The translations under genes and the position numbers were made by a program. Shown in pieces: positions 1 to 6,048 of a DNA stretch of 6,752 nt (positions are counted from its first letter, which is position 1; every line of letters starts with the position of its first letter). The DNA comes from Planctomycetaceae bacterium (lineage in GTDB: Bacteria > Planctomycetota > Planctomycetia > Isosphaerales > Isosphaeraceae), in contig JAFANO010000406.1 in the NCBI GenBank assembly GCA_019232645.1, forward strand, positions 1 through 6,752, given 5' to 3'. Under the pieces are notes generated by a model, which worked only from the letters and a program-made list of their open reading frames with translations, ran no database searches and was not told the DNA's origin.

Positions 1-1
1 C

Positions 2-1561
2 GAGACGCGGGGCGACCCGGCCGAGAATGCCCTTCGCCACCTGAATCAATACGGGGTCCTGGACACCGACGAATGGCGGCGACGCGACGATGTCCGCGCC
101 TTGCCCGAACGCGATCGCGCGGAGCTCGAGATCTGGCTCCTGGAGCAAGTCCTGCGCTACGGCCATGCCCTGGGGAAGCGTCCCGATTCCCCGGAAGACT
201 GGTGGCGCGGCCTGGTGTTGCTCGAGCGGACGGCACGCATGACCCCACTCGTACCGCTCATTCACCAGTGCCGACTCCTTCGGGGACGCCTCAAGCTCAC
301 CAGACCGACATCGCTCGTCGATGGTCCTGCCCCCCCGAATCCTCCTCCCCGCTGGATGGAGGAATACCTCCGCGGGGTCGAAGCCGAACTCGCCGGGTCC
401 GCCGCGGAGGCCCAGGCGCATTATAAGAAGGTGCTGATCGACCGCCCCACTTCCTTCTGGGGCCACTATCGAGCCGCGGTCGTGGCCTGCGAGTTCCACA
501 AGACTCGTTCCGCCCTCTCCCATCTCACGTTCTGCGTCGATCGGCGCCCCCGGAATCCGGTCTTGCGAGATCGACTTGCCGGGCGCCTCTTCGAACTGGG
601 GCGCCTCGACGCGGCACTCGAACAATGCAACAAGGCATTGATGCTCGATCCCGACCTGGCCGAATCCTACCGCACGCGAACGTTGATTCGAGGACGACTC
701 GGGCGGACGGAGGACCTGATCTCCGACATCAGGCGATTCGAGCTGCTCACACGAAGCCAGGGCAAAGTCCCCTCACTGAAACTCCGCCTCGAATCGATGA
801 TCTCACTCAGGAACGATCTCGTCTTCAATAAAGAGGGTCGGTGCGATGACCTCCCACGCCGGATCTTGGACGTCGATTTTGAGGATGTCGACGCACGCAT
901 GATCGTGGCCGAGCAACTCCTGGACGCGGGACGACGCGACTGGGATCTCCTGGGCCCGGGGAATCGCGAAAAGAATATCGCCCTCATGGAGGCCGCCCTC
1001 GGCGCGATCGACAAGATCCTCGAATTGGACCCCGAGCACCTCCGCGCCCGCTACGAACGTGCCATGCTGCTCCGCCAGGTGGAAAGCGCCTTGGGGGAAA
1101 TCGAAAAGGTCCTCAAATCCCACCCCGAAACCCCTCGCGCTCGCCACGAGCATGCCATCCTGATTCGCCTCCTGAGGCGTGAGGAGGCCGCTCGTGACCT
1201 CGAATTTGTGATGGACCATCCCCGCCTCGAAAAGTTCCTCCAGGAGTCCCACGACGCCATTTCCGTCTTCCATCACACCACCTCGAGGTACATCCACGAA
1301 GGGAAAATCTTGGCGGCCCTCCGGGCCGCCGAGCGCGGCTTGGCCCATTCGGAACGGTTGAACTGGATGCGTGGTATGTCACATTATATGATGGCGAAAG
1401 TATATGCAGTCGCCTCGGCCGATGCCCCTGGTCTCCTCCAGAAGACCGCCTTTCATCTCAAAAAATCTGGCGAGATCAGACCGCATTTCATCATGAAACA
1501 TTTCGAGGATGATCCGACATTCGACAGTTTGCGCCACAAGATCAGGCCACTGATCGACTGA
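2..1561 (+). CDS. TPR-repeat protein, C-terminal part; probable planctomycete Ser/Thr kinase-associated TPR region (5' partial)
   Basis: The frame is open from base 2 to the TGA at 1559-1561, giving 519 visible residues. No convincing start is present, since the TTG at 101 lies inside continuous coding sequence, so the gene begins upstream. The first 75 or so residues (around 'YGVLD' and 'ELEIWLLEQVLRYGHAL') resemble the segment joining kinase and TPR parts in planctomycete Ser/Thr kinases. The kinase domain itself is not visible, so that assignment is inference. The rest is helical and TPR-like, with paired helices carrying A/Y/G/A positions and 'LxxxP' turns. Clear examples are the unit around 'RLDAALEQCNKALMLDPDLAES' (bases about 601-666) and units near 1000-1060 and 1080-1140. 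The C-terminus, with 'DDPTFDSLRHK', matches the way many planctomycete TPR arrays end. TPRs mediate protein-protein contacts. The TPR character is fairly certain; the upstream domain is not. Confidence 0.85.
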   Translation, partial: ETRGDPAENALRHLNQYGVLDTDEWRRRDDVRALPERDRAELEIWLLEQVLRYGHALGKRPDSPEDWWRGLVLLERTARMTPLVPLIHQCRLLRGRLKLTRPTSLVDGPAPPNPPPRWMEEYLRGVEAELAGSAAEAQAHYKKVLIDRPTSFWGHYRAAVVACEFHKTRSALSHLTFCVDRRPRNPVLRDRLAGRLFELGRLDAALEQCNKALMLDPDLAESYRTRTLIRGRLGRTEDLISDIRRFELLTRSQGKVPSLKLRLESMISLRNDLVFNKEGRCDDLPRRILDVDFEDVDARMIVAEQLLDAGRRDWDLLGPGNREKNIALMEAALGAIDKILELDPEHLRARYERAMLLRQVESALGEIEKVLKSHPETPRARHEHAILIRLLRREEAARDLEFVMDHPRLEKFLQESHDAISVFHHTTSRYIHEGKILAALRAAERGLAHSERLNWMRGMSHYMMAKVYAVASADAPGLLQKTAFHLKKSGEIRPHFIMKHFEDDPTFDSLRHKIRPLID

Positions 1562-1654
1562 CGTCCGCTCGGACCCGCCCTCGCCCTCCTCGCTCGATGA
1601 CGACGATGGTTGCTTTCGTCCCGATCATGGGAAGAATTGTCCCGCAATTGCAAT

Positions 1655-1685
1655 GCCCGCCGGATCCCTCAACGATCCGACGGGC
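1655..1685 (+). terminator. GC-rich hairpin, possible terminator of the TPR gene
   Basis: Arms GCCCG (1655-1659) and CGGGC (1681-1685) enclose a C/A mismatch and a second perfect stem, CGGATC (1661-1666) with GATCCG (1674-1679), around a 7-base loop. That makes 11 pairs with one mismatch. The hairpin lies about 95 bases after the TPR stop codon and before the convergent gene. No U-tract follows; the next T-run is only three bases. It could therefore be a factor-dependent stop, an mRNA-end stabiliser or a chance structure. Confidence 0.35.
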
Positions 1686-1853
1686 GTCGGCTTTGTGCAA
1701 TGGATCGCGCATCCTCACGGAGACTGCTGCTCTGCTTTAAAATAAGGTGCCCGGAAAAAATTTTCCTGGTATCAAAGGAGTTACGCTTGACGCTCTCTTT
1801 GGCCAGAGGCGGTGATCCGCTCGACTTACGAGGGGCGACTCAACACATTGGCG

Positions 1854-1882
1854 ATCACTCGTGCATCGTGATTTGTTTTAAT
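1854..1882 (+). terminator. Weak stem followed by a T-rich stretch
   Basis: ATCAC (1854-1858) pairs with GTGAT (1868-1872) across a 9-base loop, and a T-rich stretch (TTGTTTTAATTTC) follows at once. The shape suits an intrinsic terminator for + strand transcripts entering from the TPR gene. The stem is short, the loop is large, and the site is almost 300 bases past the TPR stop, so the evidence is thin. Confidence 0.2.
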
Positions 1883-1909
1883 TTCTTGGGAAGCACCGCG
1901 GATCGCCAT

Positions 1910-2284
1910 TCAAGCAGGTTCCACGGGCCCGATGGGGGGAGGAGGGAGGAAGATGATCGGAGGCTCACCGCCCGGACCCGGCAACGGTTCGGAGTTGCTC
2001 GGATTGGCCGGAGTCGAGGGGTGGTAGGGATCACCCGAGGCTGAGGGATCGCCGGAATCATTCACGATCGTGATCGACCCGGGATCATTGATCGCGAGCG
2101 AGTAGTCGACGGCGGGAGAGACGACCGCATGATCAGTGGCCACAGGAGCGGCCGTAGCCACGACGAGGGGACTCGCGGGGGCCACGAATCCCGCGGGAGC
2201 GGGATTTAGTCGGCGTTCCAGGAATTCGGGAGCATAGCGTGGATTCCGGATGGGAGCATAGCGCGGGTTTCGGAACAATTTCAT
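1910..2284 (-). CDS. Small Pro/Ala-rich protein of unknown function with planctomycete-type LERRL motif
   Basis: The protein has 124 residues, with ATG at 2284-2282 and TGA at 1912-1910. An in-frame TTG at 2296 would add four residues, but the ATG is the natural start because the basic N-terminus follows it directly. The N-terminus holds a perfect duplication of NPRYAP (residues 6-11 and 14-19), then 'EFLERRLNPA'. The remainder is rich in Ala, Pro, Ser, Gly and Asp, has no membrane helix or catalytic motif, and ends in a Pro-rich stretch (PPPPIGPVEPA). The LE-x-R-L motif near the N-terminus is reminiscent of the short N-terminal motif of planctomycete extracellular proteins, which suggests but does not prove export. 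No classical signal peptide is evident, and the Shine-Dalgarno sequence is poor. I recognise no function. The composition fits a disordered or cell-surface protein. The inverted-repeat element starts 57 bases upstream. Confidence 0.68.
   Translation of the reverse strand: MKLFRNPRYAPIRNPRYAPEFLERRLNPAPAGFVAPASPLVVATAAPVATDHAVVSPAVDYSLAINDPGSITIVNDSGDPSASGDPYHPSTPANPSNSEPLPGPGGEPPIIFLPPPPIGPVEPA
2228..2273 (-). repeat. 24-bp tandem duplication inside the small gene
   Basis: GGGAGCATAGCG occurs at 2228-2239 and again at 2252-2263, a spacing of exactly 24 bases (8 codons). The following bases are similar too (GATTCCGG and GGTTTCGG). The duplication keeps the reading frame and produces the repeated NPRYAP peptide at the start of the protein. 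Confidence 0.8.
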
Positions 2285-2340
2285 GGATAAACTCAATGGA
2301 AATGGGAAATGGGTTCGCTCGACTGCGGCCGTTACGAGCG

Positions 2341-2361
2341 CGAGTGTCCCTGGCTATAAGT
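2341..2361 (+). repeat. Left terminal inverted repeat
   Basis: This 21-base arm is complementary to 2502-2522 with one mismatch (position 2355). An inner block, AGGAATTT at 2363-2370, has its partner at 2488-2495, so the similarity extends beyond the core with an offset. It lies 57 bases upstream of the small gene's ATG. Confidence 0.75.
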
Positions 2362-2391
2362 AAGGAATTTGGAACCACTATTCGCCGCCAC

Positions 2392-2412
2392 GTAAGAATA
2401 AATAATTCTTAC
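2392..2412. repeat. Perfect 8-bp inverted repeat with 5-base loop
   Basis: GTAAGAAT (2392-2399) and ATTCTTAC (2405-2412) are exact reverse complements separated by AAATA. The site is AT-rich in a GC-rich neighbourhood and lies inside the inverted-repeat element. It could be a hairpin of the element or an operator-like site upstream of the small gene. Confidence 0.6.
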
Positions 2413-2434
2413 TGACTTCGATAATGAAGGAAAT

Positions 2435-2456
2435 CAGGCCGACCTCCGTCGGTCTG
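2435..2456. repeat. 9-bp hairpin with CTCC loop
   Basis: CAGGCCGAC (2435-2443) pairs with GTCGGTCTG (2448-2456) around the loop CTCC, with eight Watson-Crick pairs and one G-U pair. Read on the - strand, a moderately T-rich stretch (ATTTCCTTCATT) follows, so it could end transcripts coming from the PSP1 gene. It is equally likely to be internal structure of the inverted-repeat element. Confidence 0.45.
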
Positions 2457-2501
2457 GCTCCGAGTCACTCGACCACCTGTCCCTTCGAAATTCCTCGCAT
2501 G

Positions 2502-2522
2502 ACTTATGGCCAGGGACACTCG
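2502..2522 (-). repeat. Right terminal inverted repeat
   Basis: This is the partner of the left arm, matching it at 20 of 21 positions in inverted orientation. On the - strand it reads CGAGTGTCCCTGGCCATAAGT. The inner AGGAATTT block follows after a short extra segment (CATGCG) that is missing from the left arm. Confidence 0.75.
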
Positions 2523-2545
2523 ACGGCGACCGCCATGGAATAATA

Positions 2546-2600
2546 TCCCGAAATTCTCGGAAAAAATCCCGAAAATCTCGGAAAAATCCCGAAAAAGAAA
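2546..2600. repeat. A-rich tandem repeat, about 2.5 units of 20-21 bp
   Basis: The units begin with TCCCGAAA at 2546, 2567 and 2587. The first two continue with (T)TCTCGGAAAAA(A) and are 21 and 20 bases long; the third diverges into AAGAAATTCC. Each full unit contains a small CCGA...TCGG dyad. On the - strand the array reads as repeated short stems followed by runs of four to six T. It lies 100-155 bases past the PSP1 stop codon, where it could act as a diffuse terminator. The short unit and lack of unique spacers rule out a CRISPR array. Confidence 0.65.
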
Positions 2601-2700
2601 TTCCTTGCTCGCCAGGACGTTTCCCGAGAGGCGTGCGCGACCCAACCACCAGAAACCTCGGTGCTGGATGGACGCGAGGGACGTGAAGGCGGTTCGGTGT

Positions 2701-3336
2701 TCAGCGTGACGGGATGGGCCGTCTTGACGCGAGGATTCGTTTCACGCCACAGTCCGAGCACCCTCCCCGGGTGAGGCCGGGGCTCGACCCACAGCCAGCG
2801 CCCGCCCCGCGGTCTCCGCATCCGGCCCCGCAATGGCCCTGACCGAGGGCTTCGCTGACGTGATCCAGCGATCCGGGGGACTCAAGTCCGACCGGTTCGA
2901 GCATCACGTCGAGACCGCAGCGCGAGCGGAAGGTGGCGAGCAGTCCGGCGAGGTCGAGAGGGCGTGGGCCAAGGTAGTGAAGGACAACCCGGCCAGGATC
3001 GAGTAGGACCTCGACGTCGATCAGCTCGACCGGCCAGTCGAGGCTTTCCATGATGTGCCGGCAGGACGTGAAGTGGTGGGGGCGCTCGAGGTCGGCCCGA
3101 AGGCCGCGTTCGAGGTCGCCGGGACCGGCGGAGCGGAGGATCACGGCCGAGGACGCCGGGGTTGAGCCATCCCCCGGGTCGGACGGTCGGGGGATCCTGA
3201 GGAGGACTTGGCCCAACTCGATGCCGCGATGAGTCCGGATGACGACCGACTGGCCGCGTTCGAAGTCGGCGGTATCCGAGGAAAACCGACTTACATCATG
3301 CATCACGCCGTAGCGGACCAGATACGCGTGTTCCAT
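2701..3336 (-). CDS. PSP1-domain protein (YaaT/RicT-like) with Cys-rich C-terminal tail
   Basis: The chosen ATG at 3336-3334 gives 211 residues, because family similarity begins right there with 'YLVRYGVMHDVSRF'. In-frame ATGs at 3411 and 3465 would add 25 or 43 residues of non-conserved sequence, and no strong Shine-Dalgarno sequence decides between them. Residues 28-46 (RGQSVVIRTHRGIELGQVL) are the hallmark of PSP1 proteins. Residues 103-150 (VELIDVEVLLDPGRVVLHYLG, then the D-L-A and fR-G-L-D-V-x-L-E-P-V-G blocks) are the PSP1 C-terminal core. The tail holds C169, C173, C182, C193 and C196, ending in a CSDCGVKR motif. In Bacillus the relative YaaT (RicT) works with RicA and RicF in an Fe-S-containing complex that modulates RNase Y and development. 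A metal or Fe-S role here is inference. The protein is predicted to be cytoplasmic. The sulfotransferase lies upstream on the same strand. Confidence 0.87.
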   Translation of the reverse strand: MEHAYLVRYGVMHDVSRFSSDTADFERGQSVVIRTHRGIELGQVLLRIPRPSDPGDGSTPASSAVILRSAGPGDLERGLRADLERPHHFTSCRHIMESLDWPVELIDVEVLLDPGRVVLHYLGPRPLDLAGLLATFRSRCGLDVMLEPVGLESPGSLDHVSEALGQGHCGAGCGDRGAGAGCGSSPGLTRGGCSDCGVKRILASRRPIPSR

Positions 3337-3524
3337 GCGGCTCACATCGATCTCCCGAGTGTCTGCAACATCTCTCAATGTATCAATCACTCGGCGACGG
3401 GTGCAACTCATCTTTCGCAGACCTGGAGCAAGTGTCATGCCGCCGTGGCTGCAACTAGAGAACATGACAATCGGAGGAGGGGGGTGCGTGCAAGCATGGA
3501 ATGGATGCTATATCCAGGGAAACC

Positions 3525-4541
3525 TCAAGGTGGGCCTTCTCGGCGCCGGGACGACCCACAGACCTGCCGTGCCGGAGGGTTCACACCCTGGGGGGCAATT
3601 CTCCATCGGTGACGCGGGGCGACCGTCTCGAAGGCTCCGCCGGGGTCGCCTCCCGACACGTACGCCTGCGGCTCGACCCATTCATGAGGGCCGGCCGAAG
3701 CGACCTCCCGGAAGGTCGCACTCGTGATCTCGAAGCCGAGCCGCGCGCCGAGCCGCGCCAGGTCCGCGTCGAAGACCGCGTGGAGCCGCTGCACCGACTC
3801 GGGCATGAGCATCGGCCGCTCGCTCGTCGTCCTCCAGAACGCCTTGAACCGTTCGTTCCAGTGCCTCGGGACCAGCCATCGCCGGATGCGGCGCAGGAGG
3901 GAGACGTTCACGATCGTCTCGCGGATCACGCTCTTGCGCAACTGTTCGCTGGTGACGTTCTGCGCCTTCATCGAAAAGTCCCACCGCGGACGGCCCTCAT
4001 ATCCGATGAACCGGCAGATCCGCTCCAGCTCCTCCTGGGGGTGGGCGACGAGGTGTTCGAAGAAGACGGGCAGCACGCCCTCCCGGCCGAACGCCTCAAG
4101 GTAGGGTTCCAGTTGCCTGCTGTAGAGGCCGTAGGCGGTCAGCTCGGGATGCTGTTCGATGGCCTGGTCCACCGAGACGTTGATCCGGCCCCGGATGGTT
4201 TCGTGGAGGTAGTGCGAGATCAGGCGCTCGATCGGGTCGCGCATGATGTAAATGAGCTTGACCCGGGGAAGGTGTCGTCGGATCCGGGCGACCGTGTGCG
4301 GGTAGGTCGGAAGCTTGGTGTAATGCGTGCTCGACTCGCCACAGAGGGCACGCTCGTCCGCCCCCTCGAAGATCCCGCGATACCAGTCCCAGCCTTTCGC
4401 GTAGATGTCGTCGTCGCTGAAGAAGTTCGGCTCCTTGGGCCGGCTCATGAAGAGCCCTGACTGGATGGCTAATTGCTCATGCAACGTGCTCGTGGCGCAT
4501 TTCATCGCGCCGATAATGATGAAATCCGGCCCGCGACCCAT
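3525..4541 (-). CDS. Sulfotransferase (PAPS-dependent, carbohydrate/heparan-type fold)
   Basis: The 338-residue protein starts at the ATG at 4541-4539, which has GGAG ten bases upstream (complement of 4552-4555). An in-frame ATG at 4583 would add 14 basic residues and has no such site. The 5'-phosphosulfate-binding loop is at residues 7-20 (FIIIGAMKCATSTL, with K14 and T17-T19). The 3'-phosphate-binding motif is at 100-111 (MRDPIERLISHY, with R101 and S109). A closing 'FDADLARLGARLG' helix at about 257-269 is usual for bacterial sulfotransferases, which move sulfate from PAPS to a hydroxyl or amino group of a sugar or other acceptor. The acceptor cannot be read from sequence. About 50 residues follow the domain (from about 288), rich in Pro, Gly and Arg and without family character, which may be a read-through extension. 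No signal peptide is seen. Planctomycetes often carry many sulfatases and sulfotransferases. Confidence 0.9.
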   Translation of the reverse strand: MGRGPDFIIIGAMKCATSTLHEQLAIQSGLFMSRPKEPNFFSDDDIYAKGWDWYRGIFEGADERALCGESSTHYTKLPTYPHTVARIRRHLPRVKLIYIMRDPIERLISHYLHETIRGRINVSVDQAIEQHPELTAYGLYSRQLEPYLEAFGREGVLPVFFEHLVAHPQEELERICRFIGYEGRPRWDFSMKAQNVTSEQLRKSVIRETIVNVSLLRRIRRWLVPRHWNERFKAFWRTTSERPMLMPESVQRLHAVFDADLARLGARLGFEITSATFREVASAGPHEWVEPQAYVSGGDPGGAFETVAPRHRWRIAPQGVNPPARQVCGSSRRREGPP

Positions 4542-4551
4542 TGTTTCGGGA

Positions 4552-4555
4552 CTCC
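4552..4555 (-). promoter_or_regulatory. Shine-Dalgarno site deciding the sulfotransferase start
   Basis: GGAG on the - strand lies ten bases before the ATG at 4541. No comparable purine block precedes the alternative ATG at 4583. The spacing is slightly long, so support for the shorter start is moderate. Confidence 0.45.
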
Positions 4556-4948
4556 GGCGGCGATGGAAGATACGCGTCCTCATGCTGATGAAGCGCTCGC
4601 GTTCTCATCTGGTCCTCGGCCCTCGAGCGAACGGACCCGGCGGCAAACTGGGGGTGATTCACCCGAACCCGAGACCTCGCCTGCCGACAAACGGCCCCAA
4701 TTGTTTAATCGGAATCAGCCTCGCCCTCAAGGTCAATAAAAATCCCGAGATCAGTCGACCTCGAAATCCACAGCCCTCGATTCGTCTTGAGCTTGGGACG
4801 CCCGTCGACGAGGGTAGCCGGCCTGCCGCCAATCATCCCACATCCTGTCCCTCGGAATGAGCGTCGTTCGTCACGCCTTTGTTCCAGATTATTGCTCGGG
4901 TTGTAGCGAATGTGCTCATTTGGTAGACTGGAGCGTGTTTGAGTGAAT

Positions 4949-4954
4949 TATAAT
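4949..4954 (+). promoter_or_regulatory. Consensus -10 box in an AT-rich island (candidate promoter)
   Basis: TATAAT at 4949-4954 is a perfect sigma-70-type -10 hexamer. The surrounding ATTATAAT (4947-4954) is self-complementary, so the - strand carries the same hexamer. The best + strand -35 is TAGACT at 4924-4929, four of six matches with a long 19-base spacer. The island is the most AT-rich stretch between the divergent genes, but it is far from both starts, and planctomycete promoters often do not follow this consensus. Confidence 0.25.
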
Positions 4955-5526
4955 ACATATTTCGATGAACCAATGCGGAGGGCTCATCCAGGCGTGACAG
5001 GCTGGCCCCTGACGACAAACGGATCGGTGGGACAGGGGCATACCGCCGGCCTCTCTCCACTCCGGGCCGCTTCGGGTGGCGCTTGGTGATCTCGGGCCGA
5101 CTCCTCCCCTCCAGGTCAGCCATTTGAACGTTACCGACGGCGGTTCGGACCAAGGGACATCGAGAATGAAGGCGGTCGACATCGCGTTCGAGGCGGAAAC
5201 CTACGCCGGGGTCGGGAGCCTAGCGGATGATGACGGTGCACCGCCCCTTGGGTCGTCCGATCTGGCGGTCGACGACCCGCTCGCCCGAGGGCCGGGTCCC
5301 GGGCCGATGACGATCACGCGATCCATCATCACGACCCCCGCGGCCGACGATCGAGCGCAACGACAACGGGAGGGTTTGCCTGAACACTTTAATTTGCAAT
5401 TACTTGCGCAAATCGTCCGGTCCGGCGTCGAAAAAGGCTGCGATCTCCCTGCCGAAGTGACCGATCAGTTGTTTCGTCGTGAGGCGCAGCTGGTCGTTCC
5501 GGGTAAGGGACGTCCCCTCACCGTGA

Positions 5527-6048
5527 GTGCTCGCCCACCGGGCGGATGAGCGCTCGGGCAACGTCCAAGCGTCCCTGGAATTCTCCAACCCCCCGGCAAA
5601 CCAGATCAAGGCCGGTGCGGACCCGCTCCTGTCGCTGAGCCTCGATAGGCCGTCCGGCGCTGATCCGCTCGAGAGCGTCATTCCCGGGCCCCTCGCCGAC
5701 GAAACGGCGTCCGGGTCCAAACTCAAGCAACCGACGCCCGAGTCGCCCCGAGACTTCATCACGCGCGCCCCAATCCCGATCGAGCCACCCGGGCCCAGTC
5801 GATCCGGGCCGAACGGTGGTGGACGGATCTCGGGACCTCGGCATCCTCGACCTCGCCTCACGTTTGCGAGGAAGTCTGAAGCCGTGCCCTGGCGAATGAG
5901 CCGACGACACCCGAAGAAAGCGGCCGCCATCGAGGGACGGTCAGGGAGGATAGACAGTTTCCGAAGGACCAACCGCGAGTGCCGAGACATGATGAACATT
6001 CGGCCCGAGCTGTTGATCGTTCGATTTCTCGATGAGGACGTGCCATGA
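5527..6048 (+). CDS. Weak hypothetical frame upstream of GH57 (possible remnant)
   Basis: A GTG-initiated frame of 173 codons ends at a TGA (6046-6048) that overlaps the GH57 ATG in an ATGA arrangement, as in translationally coupled pairs. The first 75 or so codons have high third-position GC like a real gene. The later part has many CGA, AGG and GGA codons and an ATA, and reads as low-complexity Pro/Arg/Ser sequence. I recognise no domain, signal or motif. A - strand frame is open over much of the same DNA. Chance overlap or a decayed gene is more likely than a working protein. Confidence 0.2.
   Translation: MLAHRADERSGNVQASLEFSNPPANQIKAGADPLLSLSLDRPSGADPLESVIPGPLADETASGSKLKQPTPESPRDFITRAPIPIEPPGPSRSGPNGGGRISGPRHPRPRLTFARKSEAVPWRMSRRHPKKAAAIEGRSGRIDSFRRTNRECRDMMNIRPELLIVRFLDEDVP
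6034..6037 (+). promoter_or_regulatory. Shine-Dalgarno site of GH57 gene
   Basis: GAGG lies seven bases before the ATG at 6045, a near-ideal position. It supports this start over any other, together with family similarity that begins within the first ten residues. Confidence 0.6.

Larger units (their letters stand above)
1562..1909. other. Intergenic region between convergent genes
   Basis: These 348 bases separate the TPR gene (+) from the small gene (-). I find no convincing gene in them. They contain a strong GC hairpin at 1655-1685, a short A/T palindrome at 1753-1766 (GGAAAA and TTTTCC arms around AA), and a weak 5-bp stem at 1854-1867 followed by a T-rich stretch. Because the flanking genes converge, transcription-stop signals are expected here. 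None has the textbook form of a stable stem followed directly by a U-tract. Confidence 0.5.
2341..2522. mobile_element. MITE-like element with 21-bp terminal inverted repeats (or internally deleted IS)
   Basis: The left end at 2341-2361 (CGAGTGTCCCTGGCTATAAGT) matches the reverse complement of 2502-2522 at 20 of 21 positions; the only difference is T versus C. The similarity resumes a few bases inward with AGGAATTT on both sides (2363-2370 and the complement of 2488-2495), offset by a 5-base gap. The whole element is 182 bp, has no transposase frame, and carries two hairpins (2392-2412 and 2435-2456). Small size, terminal inverted repeats, no coding capacity and an intergenic position are the hallmarks of a MITE. 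I see no clear target-site duplication in the flanks, and I cannot name a parent IS family. A paired regulatory or RNA-structure element is the alternative. Confidence 0.5.
4584..6044. other. Long stretch without a recognisable gene
   Basis: Nearly 1.5 kb separates the divergent sulfotransferase (-) and GH57 (+) genes. Frames of 90-170 residues are open on both strands, as expected in GC-rich DNA, but none matches a family I know. Third-position GC in the + strand frames is high between about 5161-5350 and 5527-5750 and lower elsewhere; around 5400-5530 the - strand frame looks equally coding-like. Such frame switching suits a decayed gene or chance. An AT-rich island at about 4930-4965 and a short inverted repeat at 5392-5413 (ATTTGC and GCAAAT arms, 10-base spacer) are the only other features I see. 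Promoters for both flanking genes should lie here. Confidence 0.5.

Noticed and set aside
101..103. TTG as start of the TPR protein
   Set aside because: The same frame is open back to base 2 with residues that fit the family, so the TTG is an internal leucine codon.
803..1348. 181-codon - strand frame
   Set aside because: It is antisense to the TPR coding region and shows no family features.
1610..2044. 144-codon + strand frame after the TPR gene
   Set aside because: It has no domain or coding bias, crosses the hairpins in the intergenic region, and overlaps the better-supported small gene on the other strand.
2546..2600. Possible CRISPR array
   Set aside because: Units abut each other with no spacers, number only 2.5, and no cas-like gene is nearby.
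2409..2645. - strand frames with repeated FxxIFG peptides
   Set aside because: The peptide repetition simply reflects translation of the A-rich tandem DNA repeat; there is no independent coding signal.
3501..4460. 319-codon open frame on the + strand
   Set aside because: It is antisense to the sulfotransferase, whose cofactor-binding motifs identify the true strand. Its composition is typical of a shadow frame.
4405..4860. 151-codon + strand frame
   Set aside because: It begins antisense to the sulfotransferase N-terminus and continues as low-complexity sequence with no motif.
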